Source: Nitrospirota bacterium | GTDB taxonomy: Bacteria; Nitrospirota; UBA9217 | Assembly: GCA_027456925.1 (NCBI GenBank) | Contig: DAIDTZ010000226.1 | Location: 1-13,502, forward strand | Direction: 5' to 3' | Length of the DNA stretch: 13,502 nucleotides | Shown: positions 1-6,113 of the stretch, in pieces | How the letters are laid out: every line of letters begins with the position of its first letter | Numbering within the stretch: the stretch's first letter is position 1 | Program-made: the position numbers and the translations under genes | Notes under the pieces: generated by a model | Told to the model about the DNA's origin: nothing | Databases searched by the model: none | What the model saw: only the letters and a program-made list of their open reading frames with translations

Positions 1-1
1 C

Positions 2-397
2 CATGAAAACTACCAGGAAGCCTGCTTCGCAATCGAGTTCAGCCAAAAGGTTGCGGCGGCCTTGGCCAGACGGTGTCTTTCGGAAATGCTGCGGGATTTC
101 TGGGAAGTGCAACCGGGAAGCCTGAGCGACGAATTCCGGCAGGTCAAGGGCACGGTGGACCCGCTCACCTGGGAAGCCATCGAGTCGATCAGAAAGAGCG
201 GGACCATCGGCACGAGGATGGAGAATATCGGCGCAGAAATTCTTGATACCGACCCCGGAGAGGCGGAACTCCTGATTGGGTTGATCGAGACGCTTATCCA
301 GGACTGGTATGTTTCCCGGGAAGAACGGCGGAAACGGTTGGCGAAGATCAAAGAGATCACCGGCGATAGTGCAAAAGAAACGGCAACAGAGGAATGA
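2..397 (+). CDS. DUF4145-type protein, C-terminal part (5' end outside window)
   Basis: The reading frame is open from the first bases of the window to the TGA at 395-397, so 131 residues of a longer protein are visible. The pattern fits the C-terminal half of the DUF4145 family: an Ala/Arg-rich helix with RRCLSEMLRDF, then a spaced WEAIESIRKSG segment, a GTIGTRMENIG turn, and a helix EAELLIGLIETLIQDWY, ending in a charged tail. Family members usually carry a His in that turn (GN-GAH-like); here an Arg stands in its place, which is from memory of the family and should be aligned. DUF4145 domains have no settled biochemical role and are often found alone or attached to restriction or defence-type proteins. 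An in-frame TTG at 62 would cut off well-conserved residues, so the gene almost certainly starts upstream of the window. Confidence 0.72.
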   Translation, partial: HENYQEACFAIEFSQKVAAALARRCLSEMLRDFWEVQPGSLSDEFRQVKGTVDPLTWEAIESIRKSGTIGTRMENIGAEILDTDPGEAELLIGLIETLIQDWYVSREERRKRLAKIKEITGDSAKETATEE

Positions 398-403
398 CGC
401 CGC

Positions 404-445
404 GGCAATCTCATGTATCAAGTCGCTGTGAAATGCGAGATTGCT
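404..445 (+). terminator. Hairpin after the DUF4145 gene, possible terminator
   Basis: A perfect 8-bp inverted repeat (GCAATCTC at 405-412, GAGATTGC at 437-444), extendable by one G-U pair, starts 8 nt after the stop codon and is followed by TTTAAAA. The loop is long (24 nt) and the T tract is short, so it is a weak candidate for an intrinsic terminator and may instead be an mRNA 3'-end stabilising hairpin. Confidence 0.35.
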
Positions 446-785
446 TTAAAAAGAAATCTATCCACGATGCTTCCGAGGGCGCTGAAGTTATCACGATTAT
501 ATACAGAATTGAATAGCGTCAACACTGCATTATTTCTGTCCATCCAATCTCAGGTATTCCTTGCCCGACGGCCCCGGCATTGACCTATAACCGAGATCGA
601 TATATGGTTTTTTGGTCTGTAAACGCGCAAGCGCCGAAATCAACCAAAAATCAGCATCCCCTTAACCTTTCAGAATCTTCAGCTCTCCTTCCGCGATGTC
701 CTAAATGGCCGATTTATTTTTCGGCTGCAGCACCTTCGCTTCACCGTGTTGCTTCCGGCTTGCCCGGGCCCGGTATTATTCGATC

Positions 786-814
786 TCGATGGAATTACAG
801 AAATCAGGTATAAT
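786..814 (+). promoter_or_regulatory. Predicted sigma70-type promoter of cca
   Basis: A perfect -10 hexamer TATAAT occupies 809-814. With a 17-bp spacer the -35 position holds TCGATG (786-791), only a 3/6 match. Transcription would begin near 821, leaving a leader of only about 5 nt before the ATG at 826, and no clear Shine-Dalgarno sequence fits in that space. Confidence 0.5.
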
Positions 815-825
815 GAGAACCAGCC

Positions 826-2244
826 ATGAATTCTTCCGCAGTTAAATACCTTTCGCAACTGCTTACGCTGACTCCGCAAACCATTTACCTCGTAGGCGGT
901 TCCGTGCGCGATCTGCTGCTCGGTCATCAAAATATCCATGACATCGACCTCCTTTTGCCGCACGATGCCGACACGGTCGCCCGTACATTCGCCGACAGGA
1001 TCAGGGGAAGCTTTTTCTTTCTTGATGAGGAGCGCAAAATTACCCGCGTGATAAAGCAGGCAAAGGGCGCTGTTTTTCAGTTCGATTTTACGAACTTCGA
1101 AGGCCCCGACCTGCCCGCGGACCTGGGTCGCCGTGATTTCACGATCAATGCCATGGCGTGCGGTCTGCGGGAGTTTATTGCAGAAAAAAATCTCGGAGGC
1201 TTAATCGATCTTTTTCACGGCCGCGAGGATGCCGAGAAAAGGCTGGTCCGTGTCGTGAAACCGGAAGTGCTCGATGAAGACCCGCTCAGGCTTCTGCGTG
1301 CCGTTCGATTCGCGGCAACCCTCGGATTTTCGATCGAGAGGCAGACTGCGGAACAGATCCGTCAACGGTCGCACCTTATTATCAAACCCTCTCCTGAGCG
1401 TGTGCGGGACGAGTTCTTCCTTATTCTGGCTGAGAGGAATGCCGAAAAGCATCTTCTTCTCCTGGACTCGTTAGGATTGCTGTCCCGGATTCTGCCCGAA
1501 CTGGAGCCGCTCCGGGGGTTTGCTCCCGGCAGGTACCATGTCCATGACGTCCTGACCCACGTCATCAAGACTGCCGGATATGTGGACAGCGTGCTTGATG
1601 ATTTGCACACCCTATCCCCGGTGCATGGCGCCGCAGTCCTGGCGCATCTGAAAGAGAATATCGAGCAGCTGGTGCCCCGCACGGCAGCGCTTCGTTTTGC
1701 CTGCCTGCTGCATGACATGGCGAAGCCGGACACGTTTACCGATGCCGACGGACGCATCCGGTTCCATGGTCACGATAACGTGGGCGCGCAAAAAGCCGCC
1801 TTCGTCTGCCGCCGGTTCAGATTGTCGCGGGACACGGAAAAAACAGTTGCCAGGGTCATTCAACAGCATATGCGGCTCTTTAATCTCTCTACTCCCGGCG
1901 GGCCAAGCAGAAACGCCCTGTACCGGTATTGCCGAGACCTCGGCGACGCCCTGCCCGAGAGCCTTGTCCTCGCGCAGGCTGACGCCCGCGCAACCTACGA
2001 GATCATGCCGAAAGAAAAATTCACAAACACGGAAAAGTCGATGGCCGTCGTCCTCGATTATTACTACTCGAAGTTCTTAAAAGTCGAGGCAACGCCGCTT
2101 GTGTCCGGCGAGGACCTGATCAGGCTGGGGCTGCAACCGGGGCCGCGGTTCCGTGAAATATTGGAGGAGATCAAAGAGCGCCAGGCAGGGGGCGTGCTCA
2201 CGACCCGGGCCGAGGCGCTTGACTATCTTGAACGTTTAAAGTAA
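826..2244 (+). CDS. cca: tRNA nucleotidyltransferase / poly(A) polymerase family protein with HD domain
   Basis: This 472-residue class II nucleotidyltransferase would add or repair the 3' CCA (or only part of it) of tRNAs in the cytoplasm. The N-terminal head has the signature GGSVRD (24-29) followed by LLLG, and the metal-binding pair D39-I-D41. The RRDFTINAMA block (102-111) and EDPLRLLRAVRFA (151-163) are the next conserved motifs, and ERVRDEF (191-197) follows. The C-terminal half carries HD-hydrolase-type residues: H238/H240-D241, LLHDMAKP with H296-D297, and H314/H316, as in CCA enzymes that also have 2',3'-cyclic phosphodiesterase or phosphatase activity; PcnB-type poly(A) polymerases normally lack this domain. 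Start: the ATG gives the usual short lead into LVGGSVRD. CCA-adding and A-adding enzymes cannot be told apart by eye, so full CCA synthesis is not certain. The 78-residue gene downstream is probably cotranscribed. Confidence 0.9.
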   Translation: MNSSAVKYLSQLLTLTPQTIYLVGGSVRDLLLGHQNIHDIDLLLPHDADTVARTFADRIRGSFFFLDEERKITRVIKQAKGAVFQFDFTNFEGPDLPADLGRRDFTINAMACGLREFIAEKNLGGLIDLFHGREDAEKRLVRVVKPEVLDEDPLRLLRAVRFAATLGFSIERQTAEQIRQRSHLIIKPSPERVRDEFFLILAERNAEKHLLLLDSLGLLSRILPELEPLRGFAPGRYHVHDVLTHVIKTAGYVDSVLDDLHTLSPVHGAAVLAHLKENIEQLVPRTAALRFACLLHDMAKPDTFTDADGRIRFHGHDNVGAQKAAFVCRRFRLSRDTEKTVARVIQQHMRLFNLSTPGGPSRNALYRYCRDLGDALPESLVLAQADARATYEIMPKEKFTNTEKSMAVVLDYYYSKFLKVEATPLVSGEDLIRLGLQPGPRFREILEEIKERQAGGVLTTRAEALDYLERLK

Positions 2245-2256
2245 ATTCTTTTTTAT

Positions 2257-2277
2257 GGAGAGAGGACAGCGTTCTCC
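2257..2277 (+). repeat. Hairpin element, copy 1 (upstream of the 78-residue gene)
   Basis: The element begins GGAGAGA and ends GCGTTCTCC, so GGAGA (2257-2261) can pair with TCTCC (2273-2277). A second copy of the same length, differing at four central positions, lies at 6921-6941 just before gspC. Both are intergenic and on the plus strand. In both copies the loop follows the pattern GA, two variable bases, A, two variable bases, GCGT. Confidence 0.45.
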
Positions 2278-2293
2278 GCAATAAAGAATCCCC

Positions 2294-2299
2294 GAGGAG
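2294..2299 (+). promoter_or_regulatory. Ribosome binding site for the 78-residue gene
   Basis: GAGGAG lies 9 nt before the ATG at 2309 and fixes that start. It is one of the few clear Shine-Dalgarno sequences in the left half of the window. Confidence 0.75.
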
Positions 2300-2308
2300 C
2301 TGGAATTT

Positions 2309-2545
2309 ATGGCAAGAAAAATCGAAGACATGACCATCGACGAACTAAAGGCGGAGCTCAAACGGCTGAAGGACAACCTTTGCGATGTAGAGGACATGCA
2401 CGCCTTTACGTTCGGGAAGACCTCGGTGCATATTGGTGCGGAGAAAGCGCAGAATATGGCCGCTGAGTATGAAGAGGAGTGCAGGCTCTTTAACGAACAG
2501 ATCGCCGCAGTTGAGAAGGCGCTGAAGGCAAAGGGCGGGCTGTAG
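2309..2545 (+). CDS. Small helical protein of unknown function (78 aa)
   Basis: I do not recognise a characterised family. The protein is short and charged, with two predicted amphipathic helices: roughly residues 7-30, rich in Lys/Glu/Leu, and roughly 45-74, ending in an IAAVEKALKAK coiled-coil-like stretch. They are joined by a distinct segment FTFGKTSVHIGAEK (33-46), which looks like the conserved core of a family rather than random linker. No signal peptide or membrane segment is visible, so it should be cytoplasmic. A GAGGAG ribosome site and normal codon use support it as a real gene. It follows cca by 64 bp on the same strand and is probably cotranscribed. Its stop codon lies 2 bp from the stop of the convergent gene on the other strand. 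A dimeric or hairpin-helical adaptor is possible, but no function can be assigned. Confidence 0.75.
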   Translation: MARKIEDMTIDELKAELKRLKDNLCDVEDMHAFTFGKTSVHIGAEKAQNMAAEYEEECRLFNEQIAAVEKALKAKGGL

Positions 2546-2547
2546 CC

Positions 2548-4518
2548 TTAAGGCGTCAGCCTGTCCACCAGCTTGTACACTTCCGGATATTCGTTTTTGA
2601 CGGACGCGGTCTCTTCTTTGAGCAAGCGGAGCGCTTCGGGCACATGCTTGAGAAAATAGCGCTTCCCCTTTTCATGGGAAAGAAAGCCGTAGGCGCCCAG
2701 GGCCTGCATGTGACGCTGGAGACGGCAGGAGATGAGGCTTTCAAAGAACTCCCCGTCCTTGAATCCCTTCGAATTGCTCTTCATTTCGCTTACGTAATAA
2801 TCGATAAGCTTCGCGCGCACGTTGTCATCGAGGCGGTAGTAGGGGTCCCAGAGGATGGAAGCGACGTCGTAGGCAGCGGGCGCCATGCGCGCGCCCTGGA
2901 AGTCGATGACGCGGGGGATGCCGCCGGGCGTGATCATGATGTTCTGGCACTGAAAATCGCGGTGGATCACGGACTTGGGATAGGCGTCCACTTTTCGCGC
3001 AAGACGATCCAATTCCCCGTCGAGGAAAGGTCTCCTGCCCATTGGATTTTTTTTCAATCCAACAACAAACCGTTCGAGAAAGTAGTTCGTCTCCCACCGT
3101 AAATAATCATAATCAAAGATCCGCGCCTGGAGCGAAGGGCACTCGTGCACATGTTCGGTGACGCGGGTGTGGAGCTTGACCAGGATGTCGAGGACGCTGC
3201 GGTAGATGTCTTCAATATGGTCATGATCATGCGGAAGCTTCAGGTAAGAATAGAGGCTTGTGTCGCCGAGGTCTTCAAAGAGCGCCCACTTGTCTACCGC
3301 ATCAACGGAAATGAGGCCCGGCACGGGCACGGCATGGGCTTCGAAGAACCGCGTATAGAGGAGATGCCGCTCGTAATCCGCATCATCGGGCCTGCACTCC
3401 ATGAAGACCGCGGTTTTTCGTCCGTTTCGCACGCGGTAGTAGCGCCGGTCCGATCCGCCGAGGCCGATCAGGACCGCGTCGGCGTGGTCGTGCTCATCCA
3501 CGGCCGACGGGAGCCCAGTTATGCCGAAGTAGAGGGCGAAGAGGGGGTCAGCCAGCGAGACCCGCTTCTGCTCCCGCGCATGGACCGAAGGCTGCATCTC
3601 TGTTTCTTTGAGAGGAATGCTGTAATCCGGCCCGATGATCCGGTTCTCCCATAGTCCCGCGACGTGAGCGCCGGGCATGACAATGCAGTTCCTGAGGCGC
3701 GCTTTGTCCTCGACCACGCTTCCCGATTCCAGCACGACGTACCCGTCAATCCCGATTTTTCCGCACCCGCAGGCCGGGGACACGTACATGGTTTCCCCTT
3801 CCCGGCGCAAGGCGTCGAGCGTCGCCCCCGCGTAGGAGACCGGGGTCCCGATGTCATTCCAGTATGCTCCGGTGAAGTCCAGCGCCTGCACCCGGCGCCC
3901 TGCTTTTGCCGCATCGATCCACGCCACGGTTGCGTGGGCCACGCCGTTCGGCAGATAGTTCAGGATCTCCGGCGAGTACAGGGCAATGCCGGTATAGGCT
4001 ACTTTTTTCGCGACCCTGTTCAGGTCGGGCCGGGAGTCGCCGGGGTTTTCCACGTCGCGTACCAGGTCCTCATCGTCCACGACCACGTTGCTCAAGGTCG
4101 GGTGCTTGTGCGTCACGAGTGTTGCGATGTTCCTTGACGCGAGATGGGTTTCGATCAGTCTCGTGAAATCGATATCCAGAAGAATATCGGAGTTATGTAC
4201 GAGGAAAGGACCGCTTGACAGGAAGGTTTCCGCGTTCTTGAGCGCGCCGCCGGTGCCGAGGATCGGGTCCTCGGGAAAGAACCGGATGCGGCCCGCATAC
4301 GGCGAGCTATCCGCCCAGGCGCGGATCAGGTCCGGCTTGTAGTGGAGGTTGACGCCGATCGGGCCGGAGCAGACAGCGGTGAGCCGTTCCAGGATGATCC
4401 CGATCAGCGGCCTGCCGAGGATGGGGAGCAGCGGCTTGGGCAGGTGGTTCGTGATCGGTCGCAACCGTTCGCCGAGGCCGGCAGCGGGGAGAAAAATTGT
4501 AATCGGAAATTGAGGCAT
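2548..4518 (-). CDS. murU-amgK: Fused MurU-like nucleotidyltransferase and AmgK-like sugar kinase
   Basis: This 656-residue protein joins two enzymes. Residues 5-240 are a sugar-1-phosphate nucleotidyltransferase: PAAGLGERLRP (11-21), KPLLPILGRPLI with K28, the GTGGAL loop (88-93) and the metal-binding D111 in HNSD. Residues 248-300 look like a short left-handed beta-helix stretch (VVLESGSVVEDKARLRNCIV region). Residues 330-640 are an aminoglycoside-phosphotransferase-fold kinase with HRDFQCQN (519-526; catalytic D521, N526) and IDFQGAR (538-544; metal-binding D539), then AYDVASILWDPY, which matches the AmgK style. In Pseudomonas, AmgK phosphorylates MurNAc at C1 and MurU makes UDP-MurNAc, bypassing the fosfomycin-sensitive MurA step; those are separate proteins. 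The upstream namZ gene supports the MurNAc assignment. Other sugars remain possible. The start is fixed by the first beta strand, which begins at residue 6. It is a cytoplasmic enzyme. Confidence 0.8.
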   Translation of the reverse strand: MPQFPITIFLPAAGLGERLRPITNHLPKPLLPILGRPLIGIILERLTAVCSGPIGVNLHYKPDLIRAWADSSPYAGRIRFFPEDPILGTGGALKNAETFLSSGPFLVHNSDILLDIDFTRLIETHLASRNIATLVTHKHPTLSNVVVDDEDLVRDVENPGDSRPDLNRVAKKVAYTGIALYSPEILNYLPNGVAHATVAWIDAAKAGRRVQALDFTGAYWNDIGTPVSYAGATLDALRREGETMYVSPACGCGKIGIDGYVVLESGSVVEDKARLRNCIVMPGAHVAGLWENRIIGPDYSIPLKETEMQPSVHAREQKRVSLADPLFALYFGITGLPSAVDEHDHADAVLIGLGGSDRRYYRVRNGRKTAVFMECRPDDADYERHLLYTRFFEAHAVPVPGLISVDAVDKWALFEDLGDTSLYSYLKLPHDHDHIEDIYRSVLDILVKLHTRVTEHVHECPSLQARIFDYDYLRWETNYFLERFVVGLKKNPMGRRPFLDGELDRLARKVDAYPKSVIHRDFQCQNIMITPGGIPRVIDFQGARMAPAAYDVASILWDPYYRLDDNVRAKLIDYYVSEMKSNSKGFKDGEFFESLISCRLQRHMQALGAYGFLSHEKGKRYFLKHVPEALRLLKEETASVKNEYPEVYKLVDRLTP

Positions 4519-4524
4519 ATAGAT

Positions 4525-4530
4525 ATTCTA
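4525..4530 (-). promoter_or_regulatory. Predicted -10 box of the fusion gene (leaderless geometry)
   Basis: On the minus strand TAGAAT (5/6 of consensus) lies exactly 6 nt before the ATG whose first base is 4518, so transcription would begin at the start codon. No good -35 box lies at 16-18 bp; a TTGAGA at 4560-4555 is 24 bp away, too far for a standard promoter. No Shine-Dalgarno sequence precedes the ATG. The gene may also be read through from namZ. Confidence 0.4.
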
Positions 4531-4636
4531 TCGCAGATGCAGCGCTGGAAATTTTCTCAAATTTTTTGGAGCATGGACGGACGGGCATGGCTGCGGATAA
4601 AAAATCATCCGGTTGCCGCTTCCGTGCCGCCATGCG

Positions 4637-5824
4637 TTACTTGTACAACAGATACTTCTTTCTTATTTTTTCAAACGTCTTTGCTTCCGCGCTCCACCAC
4701 TTCTCCATTTCATCCAGGCCTTTCCACGACTCGATGTCCTTCCGCAACCGGTCGCTTCCGGCCAGGATATCGATCGGAAGATTGATCTCCTCGTACTCGT
4801 ATGGCGGTTCCTTCCACTTGAAGTCGCGTGGATAGGTGTTGTGGATCGCTTTGAGGATCGCCACGCCGGTCTTGAAGGGTTTAAACCTCTCCCGGTCGGT
4901 GACATGGAGCTGGGCCCCGTTGCAGAGAAGGCCGGCGTGCTTCTGGAACGTGGGCTGGAAAGAAAGCGGCCGGAACACCACGCCCGGCAGTCTGAACTCC
5001 CGGAGCACCTTCACGATGGTTTCCGTATGAATGAAGGGGGCGCCGAAGGTCTCAAAGGGCCTCGTCGTGCCCCGGCCCTCGGACACGTTCGTGGCCTCGA
5101 AGAGGCACATGCAGGGATACACGAGGGCGGTATCGAGCGTGGGCATATTGGGCGACGGCATGACCCAGGGCAGGCCTGTTTGATCGAACCACATCTTCCG
5201 CTTCCACCCCAGCAGGGGGATGACGCGATACTCCAGACCGGGATGGAAAGTATCAGCGAGGTAAGCGCCTATTTCGCCGATGGTCATGCCGTGGCGCACG
5301 GGAAGCGGTCGTAAACCCACGAAGGACGCGTATTCCGGATTGAGCATCGGACCCTCGACCGCGAGCCCGTTGACCGGGTTCGGCCGGTCGAGCACAACGA
5401 CGGTCTTGCCCGCCTCTTTGCAGGCCTGCATGCAGAGTTCCAGCGTCCAGATGAAGGTGTAGTACCGGCTGCCCACGTCCTGCAAATCAACAACCAGGAC
5501 GTCGATGTCCGCGAGCATGTCCGTCCGGGGTTTGCGTGTTGCGCCGTAGAGGCTGTAAACCGGCAAGCCGCTCGTTGGGTCGCGGAAACCCTCCCACTCG
5601 ACCATATTGTCCTGCGTCTGGCCGAAAATGCCGTGCTGAGGCCCGAAGAGCGTCGTGAGCCGAAATTTTTTCGATTTTCCGAGGATTGCTGCTGCATGTT
5701 CGAGGCTGCGGTTCACCGATGCCGGATGGACCACGAGCCCGGCGCGGGCCCCTTTCAGGTCCCTGGGCCACTGCTTCTCCAGCATGTCCAGCCCGGTAAA
5801 AACTCCTGTTTTTTGTGTGGGCAT
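4637..5824 (-). CDS. namZ: DUF1343 / NamZ-type exo-beta-N-acetylmuramidase (GH171)
   Basis: This 395-residue protein carries the landmark motifs of DUF1343, the family shown in Bacillus subtilis to be the exo-muramidase NamZ, which removes MurNAc from the non-reducing end of peptidoglycan fragments. Visible motifs are GLVVHPASVN (29-38), TLFGPQHGIFGQTQDN (58-73), LPVYSLYG (87-94), DVLVVDLQDVGSRYYTFIWTL (108-128), VLDRPNPVNG (144-153), VRHGMTIGEI (176-185) and the most diagnostic stretch, PSPNMPTLDTALVYP (223-237) with EATNVSEGRGTTRPFE (243-258). Length is normal for the family. There is no signal peptide: the protein opens directly into the conserved TGVFTGLD strand, so it appears cytoplasmic, unlike the secreted B. 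subtilis enzyme. M14 as start would destroy that strand. It lies 118 bp upstream of the fused kinase/nucleotidyltransferase on the same strand, which suggests MurNAc recycling. Confidence 0.88.
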   Translation of the reverse strand: MPTQKTGVFTGLDMLEKQWPRDLKGARAGLVVHPASVNRSLEHAAAILGKSKKFRLTTLFGPQHGIFGQTQDNMVEWEGFRDPTSGLPVYSLYGATRKPRTDMLADIDVLVVDLQDVGSRYYTFIWTLELCMQACKEAGKTVVVLDRPNPVNGLAVEGPMLNPEYASFVGLRPLPVRHGMTIGEIGAYLADTFHPGLEYRVIPLLGWKRKMWFDQTGLPWVMPSPNMPTLDTALVYPCMCLFEATNVSEGRGTTRPFETFGAPFIHTETIVKVLREFRLPGVVFRPLSFQPTFQKHAGLLCNGAQLHVTDRERFKPFKTGVAILKAIHNTYPRDFKWKEPPYEYEEINLPIDILAGSDRLRKDIESWKGLDEMEKWWSAEAKTFEKIRKKYLLYK

Positions 5825-5830
5825 GCGCAG

Positions 5831-5859
5831 ATTATATGGCCTATGATCATGAATAGCAA
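5831..5859 (-). promoter_or_regulatory. Predicted leaderless promoter of namZ
   Basis: On the minus strand TTGCTA (5859-5854, 4/6) and a perfect TATAAT (5836-5831) are separated by 17 bp. Six bases follow before the ATG at 5824, which places the expected +1 on the A of the start codon. No Shine-Dalgarno sequence is present. Confidence 0.65.
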
Positions 5860-5887
5860 CAATAATTTGATTTATCGATCATCATAG
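5841..5887. promoter_or_regulatory. Inverted repeat between the divergent promoters, possible operator
   Basis: CTATGAT (5841-5847) and ATCATAG (5881-5887) are perfect inverted copies 33 bp apart. The left arm lies in the spacer of the namZ promoter and the right arm just upstream of the -35 box of the opposite promoter. In AT-rich DNA a 7-bp match can arise by chance, so this is tentative. Confidence 0.25.
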
Positions 5888-5890
5888 TCG

Positions 5891-5919
5891 TTGAAAAAAC
5901 ATTCATTCTCAATTATAAT
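5891..5919 (+). promoter_or_regulatory. Predicted leaderless promoter of the DUF4177-like gene
   Basis: TTGAAA (5891-5896, 5/6) and a perfect TATAAT (5914-5919) are separated by 17 bp. Only 5 nt remain before the ATG at 5925, so the transcript is expected to begin at or next to the start codon. Confidence 0.7.
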
Positions 5920-5924
5920 ATGCC

Positions 5925-6098
5925 ATGCCATACAAGGTCGTTGAAACGAGCATTGTGACGGACGAAGAGATCGAGCGGATCCTCAATACCTGGACAGGGA
6001 CGGGATATGTGTTCGAAAGCATCCAGTTCGTCAATTCCGTCTCGTCCAAGAGACCGACCATGGCGTTCATCTTTTTTACGAAGAAGGAAGAAAAATAA
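5925..6098 (+). CDS. DUF4177-like small protein (57 aa)
   Basis: A short frame from ATG 5925 to TAA 6096-6098 encodes a 57-residue protein beginning MPYKVVETSIVTDEEIERILN. The layout fits small DUF4177-like proteins: a YKVVE beta strand, a helix that selects a residue pair near LN, a TGTGYVFESIQFV strand-turn-strand and a final hydrophobic strand AFIFFTKK. No biochemical role is known for that family, and the match is by pattern only. An excellent promoter ends 5 nt before the ATG, which supports this start and the reality of the gene. The other nearby ATG (5920) is in a different frame that closes after a dozen codons. It lies 15 bp upstream of the glutamine amidotransferase gene and probably forms a two-gene operon with it. 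No signal peptide is visible. Confidence 0.7.
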   Translation: MPYKVVETSIVTDEEIERILNTWTGTGYVFESIQFVNSVSSKRPTMAFIFFTKKEEK

Positions 6099-6113
6099 AA
6101 AAGAGGCCCTCAC

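Larger units (their letters stand above)
398..825. other. Gene-free spacer between the DUF4145 gene and cca
   Basis: This 428-bp stretch contains the hairpin at 404-445 and the cca promoter at its right end. In between I see no convincing gene, RNA gene or repeat family. A 77-codon open frame at 580-813 has no ribosome binding site and an unnatural composition. A small stem (GCCGA at 708-712 with TCGGC at 721-725) encloses a T-rich loop, and a 10-bp palindrome CCGGGCCCGG lies at 764-773; neither has an obvious role. The composition is more AT-rich than the flanking genes, as expected of non-coding DNA. Confidence 0.5.

Noticed and set aside
764..773. 10-bp palindrome CCGGGCCCGG
   Set aside because: It is a loopless GC palindrome with no second copy, and nothing about its position suggests a function.
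580..813. A 77-codon plus-strand frame in the cca upstream spacer
   Set aside because: It has no ribosome site, an unnatural composition and no family resemblance, and it overlaps the cca promoter.
2228..2256. TTGAAC, 17 bp, TTTTAT as a promoter for the 78-residue gene
   Set aside because: Both boxes are 4/6 and one lies in a T run; cotranscription with cca explains the gene without it.
4519..4636. A terminator between namZ and the fusion gene
   Set aside because: Only a 5-bp stem (CGGAT/ATCCG around a T-rich loop) is present, too weak to stop transcription, so an operon remains possible.
5920..5922. ATG at 5920 as start of the small gene
   Set aside because: It is in another frame that hits a stop after about 12 codons.
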